64,000 nt of DNA from Alcanivorax sp. (GTDB taxonomy: Bacteria; Pseudomonadota; Gammaproteobacteria; Pseudomonadales; Alcanivoracaceae), in NCBI RefSeq assembly GCF_002733835.1, contig NZ_NVWY01000004.1, positions 62,001 to 126,000 on the forward strand, in the 5' to 3' direction. Positions 7,783-15,662 of the stretch are shown one piece after another. The stretch's first letter is position 1; each line of letters opens with the position of its first letter. The notes beneath the pieces were generated by a model. It ran no database searches. It saw only the letters and a list, made by a program, of their open reading frames with translations, and was not told the DNA's origin. The translations under genes and the position numbers were made by a program.

Positions 7783-9230
7783 TAGATGATTCCCTCTCGG
7801 AGTGTGATTTTGATTTTTTGCGGAAACTCACAGCTAAAACTGTCTTCTATGTTCGCGGCCTTGAATGACTGACCCCCAGATGAAACCGTTCGCGGCGCAT
7901 ATCCTGATTCGTTCTCAAAAACCACTTGATACACAAAATCCAGATAATCCGGGCGCACAAATCGGCCCAGGTAAATCTCCAGCACGGCGCGAATTACTTC
8001 ACCCTCCACCAGCACTTGGCCGGTTGGCAGCACATCGACACCGATAACGGCATTGGTGCCCCAGTCCTTATTGTTGCTTTTGAACAGACCAGCCCCGGAG
8101 CAATTCGACACCTTGCCGAAAAGCCTTATATCACGGTCAATTGCCGAGAATTCGCGCAACACAATGGGCACGCCATTTTGCACAAACCGGGGCACCACCA
8201 TGGTTTCCGTTCCTGGTATATACACTGCCCCGGAGTTTTGACGCCAGGCAGGGTATCCATCATAGATACTGTCATAGGTCGGAATGGTCGCCAGCGCAGT
8301 GTCTACCGATTCCAGCCCGCCCACTTTAGAAAGGAAAACGACCTGCCCTTGTGTATCCACAACATGCACATATCCACCATGCAAGACGATGGAGCGCGGA
8401 AACGTTGCCAGTGTCACGCTCGACATTACCGCGCCGGTTCTGGCGTTAATCGCAAATATCGTTTGCTTTTGCGCCTGATAAATCACATCCCCATCACAGG
8501 CGGCGCATAGCAACAAAGGCGTATTGGGGTTCTGAACAAAAGGCGCTTCCGTTGTCAGGCTGCCAAGCGCTCTGTGCGTCACGAGAGAATAAATCCGATA
8601 AACAATCACCCGATCAGCCCCGCCCGAGAAATCAGGCAGGAACAGCCGACTACCAATAATAAAGCCCTGTCCACGCCCATAAATTTCGGGCCTATCCGTC
8701 ACAACCGGGTTATCTGGCCATCCTGTTACTTCAGAATATAGCGATCCGCTGCTGTTTGAATCTGGACACAACAACAGCCGATCCGGCGCGATCAGTGTTA
8801 TCACTTGTGATGTTGTCTTACCCGCTACGGAAAACTCCTTCATTAACTCCCACTGATCAAACTGCCGTTGATCCGTTCCCGTGATATTCACCCTTAACGG
8901 CAGATCTGCCCTGCTGTCATCAATCCACTGCCCGTCAGCCTTTCTGATTCCTGACTGCACCGTGACTTCACCACGAATGATCTGGCTGTTGTAATCACCC
9001 TCACCCACTTTTAGCACTACGGCCACGGGGTTGGTGTCGTCGGGGTTGATTACGGTCACGGACTTGAACGGGCGCGCAGGGCGCACCTTGTCGCCGGGGT
9101 TAACGGTGATGACCTGGTCGTGAATCATCAATTTGATTTCACGGTCTACATAATCGACGTAGACAAAATCACCACCGGCTTGCACTTGCTGTTCACCGTT
9201 GGGCAGTAGAGTTGTGCGAATCTCGCGCAT
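7782..9230 (-). CDS. Large predicted spike / receptor-binding protein
   Basis: At 482 residues this is the largest structural gene. The N-terminal 100-130 residues (MREIRTTLLPNGEQQVQAGG onward) resemble a short base domain found in small-phage capsid-attachment proteins. The rest has repeated short strands with GGYVHVVD, NARTGAVM and DGDVIYQAQ motifs suggesting a beta-propeller-like (PQQ/WD-type) fold. PM2 carries a spike protein (P1) at the vertices; this is the positional counterpart, though I cannot show homology. A propeller receptor-binding head would be unusual. Host-range determinant is the likely role. Confidence 0.6.
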   Translation of the reverse strand: MREIRTTLLPNGEQQVQAGGDFVYVDYVDREIKLMIHDQVITVNPGDKVRPARPFKSVTVINPDDTNPVAVVLKVGEGDYNSQIIRGEVTVQSGIRKADGQWIDDSRADLPLRVNITGTDQRQFDQWELMKEFSVAGKTTSQVITLIAPDRLLLCPDSNSSGSLYSEVTGWPDNPVVTDRPEIYGRGQGFIIGSRLFLPDFSGGADRVIVYRIYSLVTHRALGSLTTEAPFVQNPNTPLLLCAACDGDVIYQAQKQTIFAINARTGAVMSSVTLATFPRSIVLHGGYVHVVDTQGQVVFLSKVGGLESVDTALATIPTYDSIYDGYPAWRQNSGAVYIPGTETMVVPRFVQNGVPIVLREFSAIDRDIRLFGKVSNCSGAGLFKSNNKDWGTNAVIGVDVLPTGQVLVEGEVIRAVLEIYLGRFVRPDYLDFVYQVVFENESGYAPRTVSSGGQSFKAANIEDSFSCEFPQKIKITLREGII

Positions 9231-9709
9231 TATTTACGGCTCCACGCATACAGGCCCACGGCAACCGCCGCAGCCAGGGGGATAAATTTCATACCGGCGG
9301 TGATAGCGGCAGCGGCATCACTGGTGCCACCGGTGCCAATGCTTTTCAGGGTGCCTAGTGATTGCTCGATGGCTTGGTTCGACCAGAAGGCCTGATTTTC
9401 CAAGCCGTCCAGGGCTTGGGCCATCACGTCGCTATTGCTGGTGAGTGCGTTGCTTGCGGTGTCCGCCATGCTGTCCAGGGCAGTTCCCCCGAAACCGAAC
9501 GCTTGAGAAAAGGCATCTTGTGACGTGGCGGAAATTGCCGCCAGGGCATCGCGCATCACTTCCGGGTCAGCGGTGGTGATGTTGTTAACAACCCGGTCCG
9601 CCTGGCCTACGTTGGCAGACGTTCCGCCCCCGGCGTTGTTAAAAATGTAATCCTCGCGAATGTTTGTAACGCTGGATTGATTTTTACTACTGCTGCTGCT
9701 GCTCGACAT
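9230..9709 (-). CDS. Phage virion protein with C-terminal membrane helix
   Basis: The 159-residue product starts with a run of seven serines, has a long Asn, Ala and Ser-rich helical middle part (alanine/serine repeats such as DSMADTASNALTSNSD), and ends in one membrane helix (FIPLAAAVAVGLYAWSRK). The TAA stop overlaps the spike ATG as TAATG. It resembles minor membrane proteins that tie capsid to vesicle. Its first 103 bases overlap the upstream gene, unlike all other junctions here. Confidence 0.65.
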   Translation of the reverse strand: MSSSSSSSKNQSSVTNIREDYIFNNAGGGTSANVGQADRVVNNITTADPEVMRDALAAISATSQDAFSQAFGFGGTALDSMADTASNALTSNSDVMAQALDGLENQAFWSNQAIEQSLGTLKSIGTGGTSDAAAAITAGMKFIPLAAAVAVGLYAWSRK

Positions 9710-10068
9710 ATACGGCCCTGCCGTTCAAAGTGCCTGCCCCATCGCATATACAGGCGGGCGCGGCTTGCTGTCCTTGCGTTGGCGGTGACTCGCCCTATTC
9801 CTTTTTCTTTTGCCAGGTCGCACAGCCAGCCGATCAGCGGGGCGCAGTTGGTACCAGCCACGGCGCAGACCACCAGGGCCACGCCCTGCTGATCCTTCAC
9901 CGCTTCCACCACCATGCGGGCGGTGCTGGTGCGGAATAACGCCACTTCATGGCGCTGCCAGGCTTGGCGCAGTTGCTCGGCCTGCTCGGCTCCCCCGGCG
10001 CGGCTGATTTCTTTGCAGTCGTCAGCCGTCCAGGTGGTGGCCTTTACCGGCGCTGGCTGATCATCCAC
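9607..10068 (-). CDS. Small phage protein with weak acetyltransferase-like C-terminal part
   Basis: The 153-residue product starts at GTG (10068) inside the end of the previous gene. It contains GWLCDLAKEKGIGRVTANARTASRARLYMRWGRHFERQGR (read in part), reminiscent of the last half of GNAT acetyltransferases (A-R-L-Y-x-R-W-G-F-like). The C-terminal 34 codons overlap the next gene by 103 bases, so either the overlap is real or the end is shifted by an indel. Role unknown; modification of a virion or host component is only a guess. Confidence 0.5.
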   Translation of the reverse strand: MDDQPAPVKATTWTADDCKEISRAGGAEQAEQLRQAWQRHEVALFRTSTARMVVEAVKDQQGVALVVCAVAGTNCAPLIGWLCDLAKEKGIGRVTANARTASRARLYMRWGRHFERQGRICRAAAAVVKINPALQTFARITFLTTPGAERLPT

Positions 10069-10262
10069 ACCACGGCCACCGCAGCGCCGACCATGGCCAA
10101 CTGCTGCACGTTGATTCCCGCTAGCCCGGTGTTGGTGGCTGGCATGCCGAAGTTAACGACCGGCCCGCCCTGATCAATCGGCCCTAGTACGGAGTCACCC
10201 GTGCCGGAACTGGCACCAGAACTGGCGGACATTCCGCCGCCTGCCATCATCCCGCCGATCAT
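10044..10262 (-). CDS. 72-residue phage membrane protein
   Basis: A Gly/Met/Ser-rich N-terminus (MIGGMMAGGGMSASSG) is followed by a C-terminal membrane helix (QQLAMVGAAVAVVWMIS) and a basic tail QRR. The ATG at 10262 follows AAGGGG. The layout, soluble N-terminus plus C-terminal anchor, repeats in several neighbours and fits small virion-membrane proteins of PM2-type phages. Confidence 0.65.
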   Translation of the reverse strand: MIGGMMAGGGMSASSGASSGTGDSVLGPIDQGGPVVNFGMPATNTGLAGINVQQLAMVGAAVAVVWMISQRR

Positions 10263-10264
10263 GG

Positions 10265-10576
10265 CTACCCCTTAACCTTGGTGATAATGAGATACGCCGC
10301 CGCAGCCGCCAGGGCATAACCGCCGTACTTCATTAGCTTGTTAGCGGTGGCCTGCATCTGGTCTGCCGCTTCGATGCTCTGCTTTGCGTCACCGGTAGGG
10401 GGCGCGGTGCCCGCCGGGGGGCGCACGGTTTCCGGTTTGGCGCTGTTCTCGGTGTTACTGTTTGACCAGTTGCCGATTTCATTGCCTACCCAGTCCTGTG
10501 CGCCACCCAACACGGTATCGCCCACGCTTCCCGCGAAGTCGCCCAAGGAACCCTTAATGCTGTCCATCCAGCTCAT
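10265..10576 (-). CDS. 103-residue phage virion membrane protein
   Basis: An amphipathic N-terminal part (MSWMDSIKGSLGDFAGSVGD) precedes a Pro/Thr/Ala linker (about residues 45-65) and a C-terminal membrane helix (YGGYALAAAAAYLIITKVKG). AGGGG precedes the ATG. It directly follows the major capsid gene, a position where PM2 also keeps membrane proteins. No specific family recognised. Confidence 0.7.
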   Translation of the reverse strand: MSWMDSIKGSLGDFAGSVGDTVLGGAQDWVGNEIGNWSNSNTENSAKPETVRPPAGTAPPTGDAKQSIEAADQMQATANKLMKYGGYALAAAAAYLIITKVKG

Positions 10577-10586
10577 AAACGGCCCC

Positions 10587-11435
10587 TTATGCTTTCAGCG
10601 TGCCCAGCCATTCGGTGATTACCGGCATATTGCTTGCGGCATCAGTCATGCCCAGGCGAATGCGGAAGTCCGCCACACCAATGGTGTTGATTTTGGAACC
10701 GGCATAACCGTCTTCACACTTGTCAATCAGTGTCCAGCCGCTTTGCTGGTTGCGCATGCCGTTGGACAGATTAATGGTGTTCACGGCGCGGGTTCGCTCG
10801 AAAATCTTCACGTTTTCGCGGTAGATTTCCAGCTGATTCATGTCTTCGGACTTGAAGAACACGCGACGCAACCAGGCGCGGTTAGGCTTGCCGTGGCTCA
10901 GGTCCTGCACATCGAATTCACCGGCACCCTGCACGGGGCGGTTGGTTTTGACGATATGGCGAACCAGACCAGCGCCACCCGGCAGGGCATTGGACACGGT
11001 GGCCCAAATTTCCAGCGACGGGGTGGCAGTCGGTGATTCTGCAATATCAATTTGCAGCTCTGCGCTGGTGATTTCGTTGGGCTGCATTTCTGCAATGCCA
11101 GCCGGACGACCGACATTCAGGGCGGTTTCTTCCTCGCCCTCACGCACTCGCATGCCCAGGGAATCGAACGGGATAAACAGGAAACCGGATGCAGCCGCCA
11201 GGCCATCGGTTTGGTTCATCATGTCCTGTTCCGCAAAGGAAACCCGGCGGATGGTTTCCGTGTTGGCCATTACCCGCAGCTCGGGATAGTCGGCCAGGGT
11301 GCCGGAATACTTCACCACCAGACCGTGGTAGCGCAGACCGGGATTAAACCGGAAATAGGCAGTACCACCGGCGGAAATACCGGAATTGCTGAGGAGTTTA
11401 ACCTCGTTGCGCTCAATAGCCAAAATGCCATTCAT
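10587..11435 (-). CDS. Major capsid protein, P2-like double jelly roll
   Basis: The 282-residue product is close in length to PM2 P2 (269). The order of blocks agrees with what I remember of P2: S-A-G-G-T-A-Y at about 20-26, V-V-K-Y-S-G-T-L (P2: L-R-Y-S-G-V), E-L-Q-I-D-I-A-E-S (P2: E-I-K-F-D-I-D-E-A), and W-L-R-R-V-F-F-K (P2: M-R-R-N-F-F-K). P2 trimers of two jelly rolls form the icosahedral shell over an internal membrane. The ATG at 11435 with AAGGGA upstream is preferred to an earlier in-frame TTG. It lies amid small membrane-protein genes, as expected. Confidence 0.85.
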   Translation of the reverse strand: MNGILAIERNEVKLLSNSGISAGGTAYFRFNPGLRYHGLVVKYSGTLADYPELRVMANTETIRRVSFAEQDMMNQTDGLAAASGFLFIPFDSLGMRVREGEEETALNVGRPAGIAEMQPNEITSAELQIDIAESPTATPSLEIWATVSNALPGGAGLVRHIVKTNRPVQGAGEFDVQDLSHGKPNRAWLRRVFFKSEDMNQLEIYRENVKIFERTRAVNTINLSNGMRNQQSGWTLIDKCEDGYAGSKINTIGVADFRIRLGMTDAASNMPVITEWLGTLKA

Positions 11436-11448
11436 TGCAAGTCGTCCC

Positions 11449-11604
11449 TTACTTTGCAGCACCGGCTACCGCTTTTAGCGCGCCAATGCCTGATTTTTTG
11501 AACGCCACGAACACCAGGCCCACGGCCAGCGCCGTTACAATCCCTGAAACAACGATTTCCGGGTTCGTGTTGCGCTTGATGTAGCGTAGCGGCTGTTCAC
11601 TCAT
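11449..11604 (-). CDS. 51-residue phage membrane protein
   Basis: This frame was found by reading: a basic start (MSEQPLRYIKRNTNPE), a membrane helix (IVVSGIVTALAVGLVFVAF) and a basic tail (KKSGIGALKAVAGAAK). It ends 13 bases before the capsid ATG. No strong ribosome site is visible, so coupling to the gene upstream is likely. Probably a vesicle protein of the virion. Confidence 0.62.
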   Translation of the reverse strand: MSEQPLRYIKRNTNPEIVVSGIVTALAVGLVFVAFKKSGIGALKAVAGAAK

Positions 11605-11609
11605 GGCGA

Positions 11610-11708
11610 TTACTGGCCGTTAACCAGTTTTCGCGCCTGAGGAACGCGGTTGATGATCGCAATGGCGGCTACGGCCATGGCTACGGTGATCAGTCGGCTT
11701 TTGCTCAT
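11610..11708 (-). CDS. 32-residue phage membrane peptide, first gene of the structural block
   Basis: MSKSRLITVAMAVAAIAIIN followed by RVPQARKLVNGQ: one membrane helix with basic flanks. ATG at 11708 has GGGAA about 9 bases upstream; an in-frame ATG at 11723 would add MGILP. PM2-type virions contain peptides of this size. It follows the terminator at 11856-11878 and so opens the structural transcript. Confidence 0.55.
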   Translation of the reverse strand: MSKSRLITVAMAVAAIAIINRVPQARKLVNGQ

Positions 11709-11855
11709 CGGTAAAATTCCCATGCTTGCCAATTAAAAAACCGGAAATAAAAACGCATCCTTGCGCGCTCCCTTCCCTGGATTCCCGGCTGGTGAGGCCG
11801 GTAAGGTGTCGGTAAGTAATCAGGGAACCATGGGGTTTCGGTTTTTGGTCAAGCA

Positions 11856-11878
11856 TAAAAAAAGGGGCCGAAGCCCCT
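11856..11878 (-). terminator. Rho-independent terminator between packaging and structural blocks
   Basis: On the minus strand the RNA reads AGGGGC-UUCG-GCCCCU followed by seven U, a classic UUCG-loop terminator. It sits 27 bases after the ATPase stop. A second inverted repeat (AACCT/AGGTT, 11881-11897) lies just before it. It would separate the early/packaging transcript from the structural one, implying a separate late promoter in 11709-11855. Confidence 0.85.
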
Positions 11879-11904
11879 AAAACCTGTTTTTTAGGTTTAA
11901 TTCT

Positions 11905-12546
11905 TTACTCACCCATGTACTTAAACTGGATATATTCAGGCTCCCTTCCGGTTTCCCGGTGCCAGAACCTCAACTCCTTGGGCGGTGTCTTCATAAGAAT
12001 TTCCGGTTTTACGTCAACCAGTTTTGACGCCGACTTTGCATCATCCAAGCCTTCCATTACCCCCACGTATTTATGCGCGCTGTTGTTGCGTACCGTGGTC
12101 GGCAGCTCTGCCGCCCGCTGCCCGATGGTGTAAATTATCGCGCCGTACTTCCGCCCCCTGAGCATGAGATTCCCCAGGCTTTCCAGCGCGGGGCCGCTGC
12201 TGGCCGTGAATTGCGCCGCTTCCTCAAGGATTACGTGCGTTTCCTTGTTGCCGTCCAGCACTTCCCAGGCCATAGCGCAGAACGCCTCGAACTGTTCCGG
12301 CTTCTTAGCGCCCGTGTAGGATATCCGGTAGTTTTTCCCGCTTTTATCTGCCGCTTTCAGGGCCTTTGCGAACTTGCCCAAGCTGTCGTAGGCGATACAC
12401 CCGTGATCGTTGTCCGGGTCGAACGCCACCAGCCGGACACCGCGCCGGGGTATCAGGTTTTTCAGTGACTGGCTTTTACCGCCCCCCGTGGATGCGATGA
12501 TGACGCAATGGCGGGCGTCATGTTTCCCGTTCCGGTTAATCGCCAC
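11905..12546 (-). CDS. Genome-packaging ATPase (FtsK/HerA type, PM2 P9-like)
   Basis: The 213-residue protein has Walker A S-T-G-G-G-K-S at residues 19-25, Walker B V-I-L-E-E-A-A-Q-F near 104, and a downstream N-N-S-A-H-K-Y-V-G segment with the polar residues typical of this superfamily. Such ATPases pump DNA into preformed membrane-lined procapsids. It starts at GTG 12546, overlapping the previous gene by 11 bases. It resembles Zot proteins only in the shared ATPase core; no filamentous-phage partners are present. Confidence 0.82.
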   Translation of the reverse strand: MAINRNGKHDARHCVIIASTGGGKSQSLKNLIPRRGVRLVAFDPDNDHGCIAYDSLGKFAKALKAADKSGKNYRISYTGAKKPEQFEAFCAMAWEVLDGNKETHVILEEAAQFTASSGPALESLGNLMLRGRKYGAIIYTIGQRAAELPTTVRNNSAHKYVGVMEGLDDAKSASKLVDVKPEILMKTPPKELRFWHRETGREPEYIQFKYMGE

Positions 12547-13045
12547 CCTGGCCCCCTTCGGTTCCGGTTTTTTCCGGTTTCGGTTCCGGTTTTTCCGGCT
12601 GGTTCAGCGTCAGCACCACGCGAGGCAGAATGATCATACCGGCGGTAATGCACAGCGCCGCCTCTGGCCCCATGGTCACGTTGCCCAGGTATTTTTGGGC
12701 CACCGCGTCGCCCGCTTCGGCCAGGCCTTGGGCTTCATCGTTGCTCAGGTTCCAATGTGGCCCGAACCGTGCCGCCGCTACCGCGAAGGCCATTTGAGTC
12801 AGGGCCTTAATTTCCTGCACGCCCACGGTGTCTTCTGGCTTGTCATCGTTGGCCGCGCCCTGTCCCGGTTGCCATTCGCCTTCCTTGGCCTTGCCCTCTT
12901 CGTCAGCAATGGCCGCATCAATGGCATCATAGGTTTTATTTTCGGTTTCCCGCTCCTTCTCCGGCTGGCCGTCATCGTTGGCCGCTGTCTGCTGCTCTTC
13001 CGGTTTTTCTTCCGGTTTCTGTGCTGGTTTTCTGCGTGCGGTCAT
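12536..13045 (-). CDS. Charged phage membrane protein with Lys-Pro-Glu repeats
   Basis: The 169-residue protein has a very charged N-terminus (KPAQKPEEKPEEQQ), a middle helical part, a membrane helix (AALCITAGMIILPRVVLTL, about 130-148) and a second K-P-E-P-K-P-E-K repeat at the end. The repeats come from short TTCCGG-type tandem units on the plus strand. It precedes the packaging ATPase and could anchor it to the virion vertex. That role is inferred from position. GAGGA precedes the ATG. Confidence 0.65.
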   Translation of the reverse strand: MTARRKPAQKPEEKPEEQQTAANDDGQPEKERETENKTYDAIDAAIADEEGKAKEGEWQPGQGAANDDKPEDTVGVQEIKALTQMAFAVAAARFGPHWNLSNDEAQGLAEAGDAVAQKYLGNVTMGPEAALCITAGMIILPRVVLTLNQPEKPEPKPEKTGTEGGQGGD

Positions 13046-13048
13046 CGG

Positions 13049-13411
13049 TTATTCCTCTCTCAACAGTGCGGCCAGAATGCCGCGTTTTTCCGGTTTTACC
13101 GCCGGGGTTTCGGTTTCTTCCGGCGTCCACTCGCCAGCGTTTGCCGCTGGCTGCTCAGGCTCGGCCACCTTTTCGGTTTTCGGGGCTGGTGCCAGGTCGC
13201 CCACGGGGTTGCGCAGGTTGTCACGGATGAATTGCTGGCCGGTTGGGCCGTAGGGCTGGATGCAGCCGCAACCGTTCGAGACGGTGCCACAGCGAATATA
13301 AAGCGCCTCTTTTTTTGCGCCCCGCCCGATCATGCAGCTATGCACCGACGCGGTGCCGTGACACATAGGGCACTCAATTTCAGCTACTTGTGCGTTATTT
13401 TTTACCGCCAT
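13049..13411 (-). CDS. Zinc-ribbon protein, candidate transcription factor
   Basis: The 120-residue product has C-P-M-C at about 14-17 and a second cysteine cluster (R-C-G-T-V-S-N-G-C-G-C) near 40-50, a zinc-ribbon pattern, then an acidic Pro/Glu-rich tail. I recall that PM2 encodes a zinc-finger late-gene activator (P14). This gene sits in a comparable place between rep and the packaging ATPase, so a late-transcription role is a reasonable inference. It could also bind DNA during replication. Confidence 0.6.
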   Translation of the reverse strand: MAVKNNAQVAEIECPMCHGTASVHSCMIGRGAKKEALYIRCGTVSNGCGCIQPYGPTGQQFIRDNLRNPVGDLAPAPKTEKVAEPEQPAANAGEWTPEETETPAVKPEKRGILAALLREE

Positions 13412-13626
13412 TATTTCCCGCCCCCTTTTAGATACGCCTTGTACTCATCCCATCGCATAAAGCGCCCGCCGCTCTCTACATAGCAGGTATCAAACGGGCG
13501 ATATTCAACGGCTTTACCGGTTTTCTGGCCGTAGTAATTGCATTTGCTGTAAATGTGGTAATCATGCAAACCGACCACAGACCCCACCAAGAGCAGCCCG
13601 CATAGAGCTAAAAATAAACCATTCAT
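13411..13626 (-). CDS. 71-residue exported or membrane-anchored phage protein
   Basis: One N-terminal hydrophobic helix (MNGLFLALCGLLLVGSVVGL) is followed by a soluble part with paired cysteines (KCNYYGQ and DTCYV) that could form a disulphide outside the membrane. Its start overlaps the previous stop (ATGA) and its stop overlaps the next start (TAATG). Function unknown. Confidence 0.6.
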   Translation of the reverse strand: MNGLFLALCGLLLVGSVVGLHDYHIYSKCNYYGQKTGKAVEYRPFDTCYVESGGRFMRWDEYKAYLKGGGK

Positions 13627-13802
13627 TTGCGCACCTTCCTAACCTTGAATTGCTCCCACGGATACACGGTCATTTCCGTGTAAGCCCACGAATACTTCCC
13701 GCCGCGCCACCCCTTCGGCTTCGGGTTATCTGATAACCATGCGCCCGCCTTTTCAATCAAACCGTTTTCCTCAAAATATGCCCTATAGTCCGCTTCCTTC
13801 AT
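13623..13802 (-). CDS. 59-residue phage protein
   Basis: ATG at 13802 follows GGGGGTCGG. The product (MKEADYRAYFEENGLIEKAG...) is soluble, with many aromatic residues and a basic end (KVRKVRK). It ends in an ATGA overlap with the next gene. It lies directly after rep, so a replication or regulatory role is possible. No family recognised. Confidence 0.6.
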   Translation of the reverse strand: MKEADYRAYFEENGLIEKAGAWLSDNPKPKGWRGGKYSWAYTEMTVYPWEQFKVRKVRK

Positions 13803-13817
13803 CCGACCCCCGTACAG

Positions 13818-15662
13818 TTATTGACACAAGTCCAAGGCGGCTGCGCCGCTAAAAGGACAAGACCACCGCGCCGCGATGCCCTGCCCTTGTCCGGACAGCC
13901 TCCCGGCCAACTCCTTCAACCAGGACGGGACGCCTTTCACCCCCGCCAGGTCATCATCTGACCGACTCAACACCGGCACCTCACGCTGTTTCGGCTTCCG
14001 GTGTTCAATCTCCCACCGATAGAAGCGAGTCAAACAGGGGCGCTCCCGCGCCTGATCCGTGCCCCCGGTTCGCTCCCAAATCCACAGCCCAAATACCTGG
14101 CCTCTCGCCGGGTCGCCGTAGCAGGTAGTACCCGGCAGCAATTCGCCGGTTTCCGGGTCCAAGTCCTCGCACTCTGTCCAATAGGCAGGACGGGCCGGGC
14201 GTGCGTCACGGGGCAGCGTGGGGCCGCCCATGTATTCAACGAATGACGCCCAGTCCCCTTTATCCGCCGCCTGGCCTGCAGCTTCCACGGTTTGGTTACC
14301 GAACAGATCAGCCTGCAATCCCGGCTCACTCTGCGCCCACAGCCGACGCAGCTCCCGCCACACGGTCACGGACGGGCCGCCGATCTGCTGGAACTGGTGA
14401 ATCTTCCATGAATTGGCCCACGACCTAACCCGCTCCGCACCCTGCGCCATATCCAGGCCGCTATCGTCGTCCTGCTCGTTCAGGTTCGCGCCGTCAGTGT
14501 TTTTGGCGATGTACTTGGCAACGTAGCCCGCTGCGGTGCCCTTGGCCGGGTCAATCGCTTTGGCATCGAATCGATACTTTTTCGCGCCTGGCTCGTTCGG
14601 GTCATCTTTCAGCAGGTAGCGGCTGCATATGCGCCGTGCGTCGTCACGATCCGCAGGATGCATGAACACAAGCAGATGCCAATGGGGGCACCCGTCATGG
14701 TGCGGCTCTGCCACCCGGAAACCGTAGATACGTATGCCATTACGGGCCATGCAGGCACGAATCTGTGACCACAGCTTGCAAAGCCACTCCTGCGCCTGTT
14801 TCGGGTCCGCCCCTTTCCAACGGGAGTTTTTCACCGGCTTATTGGCCCGCTGAATCCACCGCATACGGTGCCAGCGACTGGCCAGGGTGAACGTCCAGAA
14901 CTCGCCCACATGCCCACGGCCTTCGGCCACTTCCTCAAATCCCCGCATTCTCACCATCAGCTCGTGACGGCGGTTGGTCAGGTTGGACGGCCCCAGCTCG
15001 GCCAACTGGGCAAGCGTGTATTCCTGGCCCTCCTCATTGGTCGCCACCACCTGCTCCAGCGTCTCCAGGTTGCGAACCTGCGCCGCCCGATACCGGTTAA
15101 GATTCCAGTCATCAATGTACGCCTGCCGATACTTCGCCACCTGCCCACGCACCCGCGCCAGCCGCCCCACTTCACGGGCCTGCAAGGTGCGAATCTGGCG
15201 ACGCCACCACAACTTGCACACCAGCCGACGAGACCAGGCAATCAGCTCACACTCTTCCACCTCATCAGGCACCGGCCAGGCCAGGCCGTACCGGGTCGCC
15301 ACCAAGCAGCACTCATTCAAGCCGCTAACCATCCCGCCGTTCTGCATCAAACGGGCACACTCTTTCACCCGGCGATCACAGAACGCCCGGATGTCGGCAT
15401 CATCCGCCGCCAGGTATAAATCCTCACGGATCAAGGGCGAAAACTCGTGCATCTGCCGATTGGCTTTCACATAGCCGTGTCGCTCTGCCGCTTTCAGGTA
15501 GCCCCGGCCCACATCGCCCCAGGCAGGGCCAGCAAAGTCAGCGGCCCATGGTAGGTTTTGCTCCGCAGTGCCAAACTCATCATTCGGGATTGTGTCGCCA
15601 AAGTGCCCAGCCAGAACGGCCAGGCGGGCAAGGTGTGGCGGTGTGGTGGCAGTGCTGATCAT
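13818..15662 (-). CDS. HUH rolling-circle replication initiator (phage GPA / PM2 P12-like)
   Basis: The 614-residue protein carries F-W-T-F-T-L-A-S (motif 1), P-H-W-H-L-L-V-F (HUH motif, near 325) and Y-V-A-K-Y-I-A-K-N (two-tyrosine motif, near 380), the signature of superfamily I Rep proteins such as P2 gpA, phiX174 A and PM2 P12. It nicks the double-strand origin and stays bound by tyrosine. The ATG at 15662 overlaps the TGA of the previous gene (ATGA), which favours it over a TTG three codons upstream. Length matches PM2 P12 (about 634). The nick site was not identified. Confidence 0.9.
   Translation of the reverse strand: MISTATTPPHLARLAVLAGHFGDTIPNDEFGTAEQNLPWAADFAGPAWGDVGRGYLKAAERHGYVKANRQMHEFSPLIREDLYLAADDADIRAFCDRRVKECARLMQNGGMVSGLNECCLVATRYGLAWPVPDEVEECELIAWSRRLVCKLWWRRQIRTLQAREVGRLARVRGQVAKYRQAYIDDWNLNRYRAAQVRNLETLEQVVATNEEGQEYTLAQLAELGPSNLTNRRHELMVRMRGFEEVAEGRGHVGEFWTFTLASRWHRMRWIQRANKPVKNSRWKGADPKQAQEWLCKLWSQIRACMARNGIRIYGFRVAEPHHDGCPHWHLLVFMHPADRDDARRICSRYLLKDDPNEPGAKKYRFDAKAIDPAKGTAAGYVAKYIAKNTDGANLNEQDDDSGLDMAQGAERVRSWANSWKIHQFQQIGGPSVTVWRELRRLWAQSEPGLQADLFGNQTVEAAGQAADKGDWASFVEYMGGPTLPRDARPARPAYWTECEDLDPETGELLPGTTCYGDPARGQVFGLWIWERTGGTDQARERPCLTRFYRWEIEHRKPKQREVPVLSRSDDDLAGVKGVPSWLKELAGRLSGQGQGIAARWSCPFSGAAALDLCQ

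Noticed and set aside
11620-11856. 78-codon leftward frame after the terminator
   Set aside because: It overlaps the better supported 32-residue membrane peptide gene in another frame, starts inside the terminator and has no family features.
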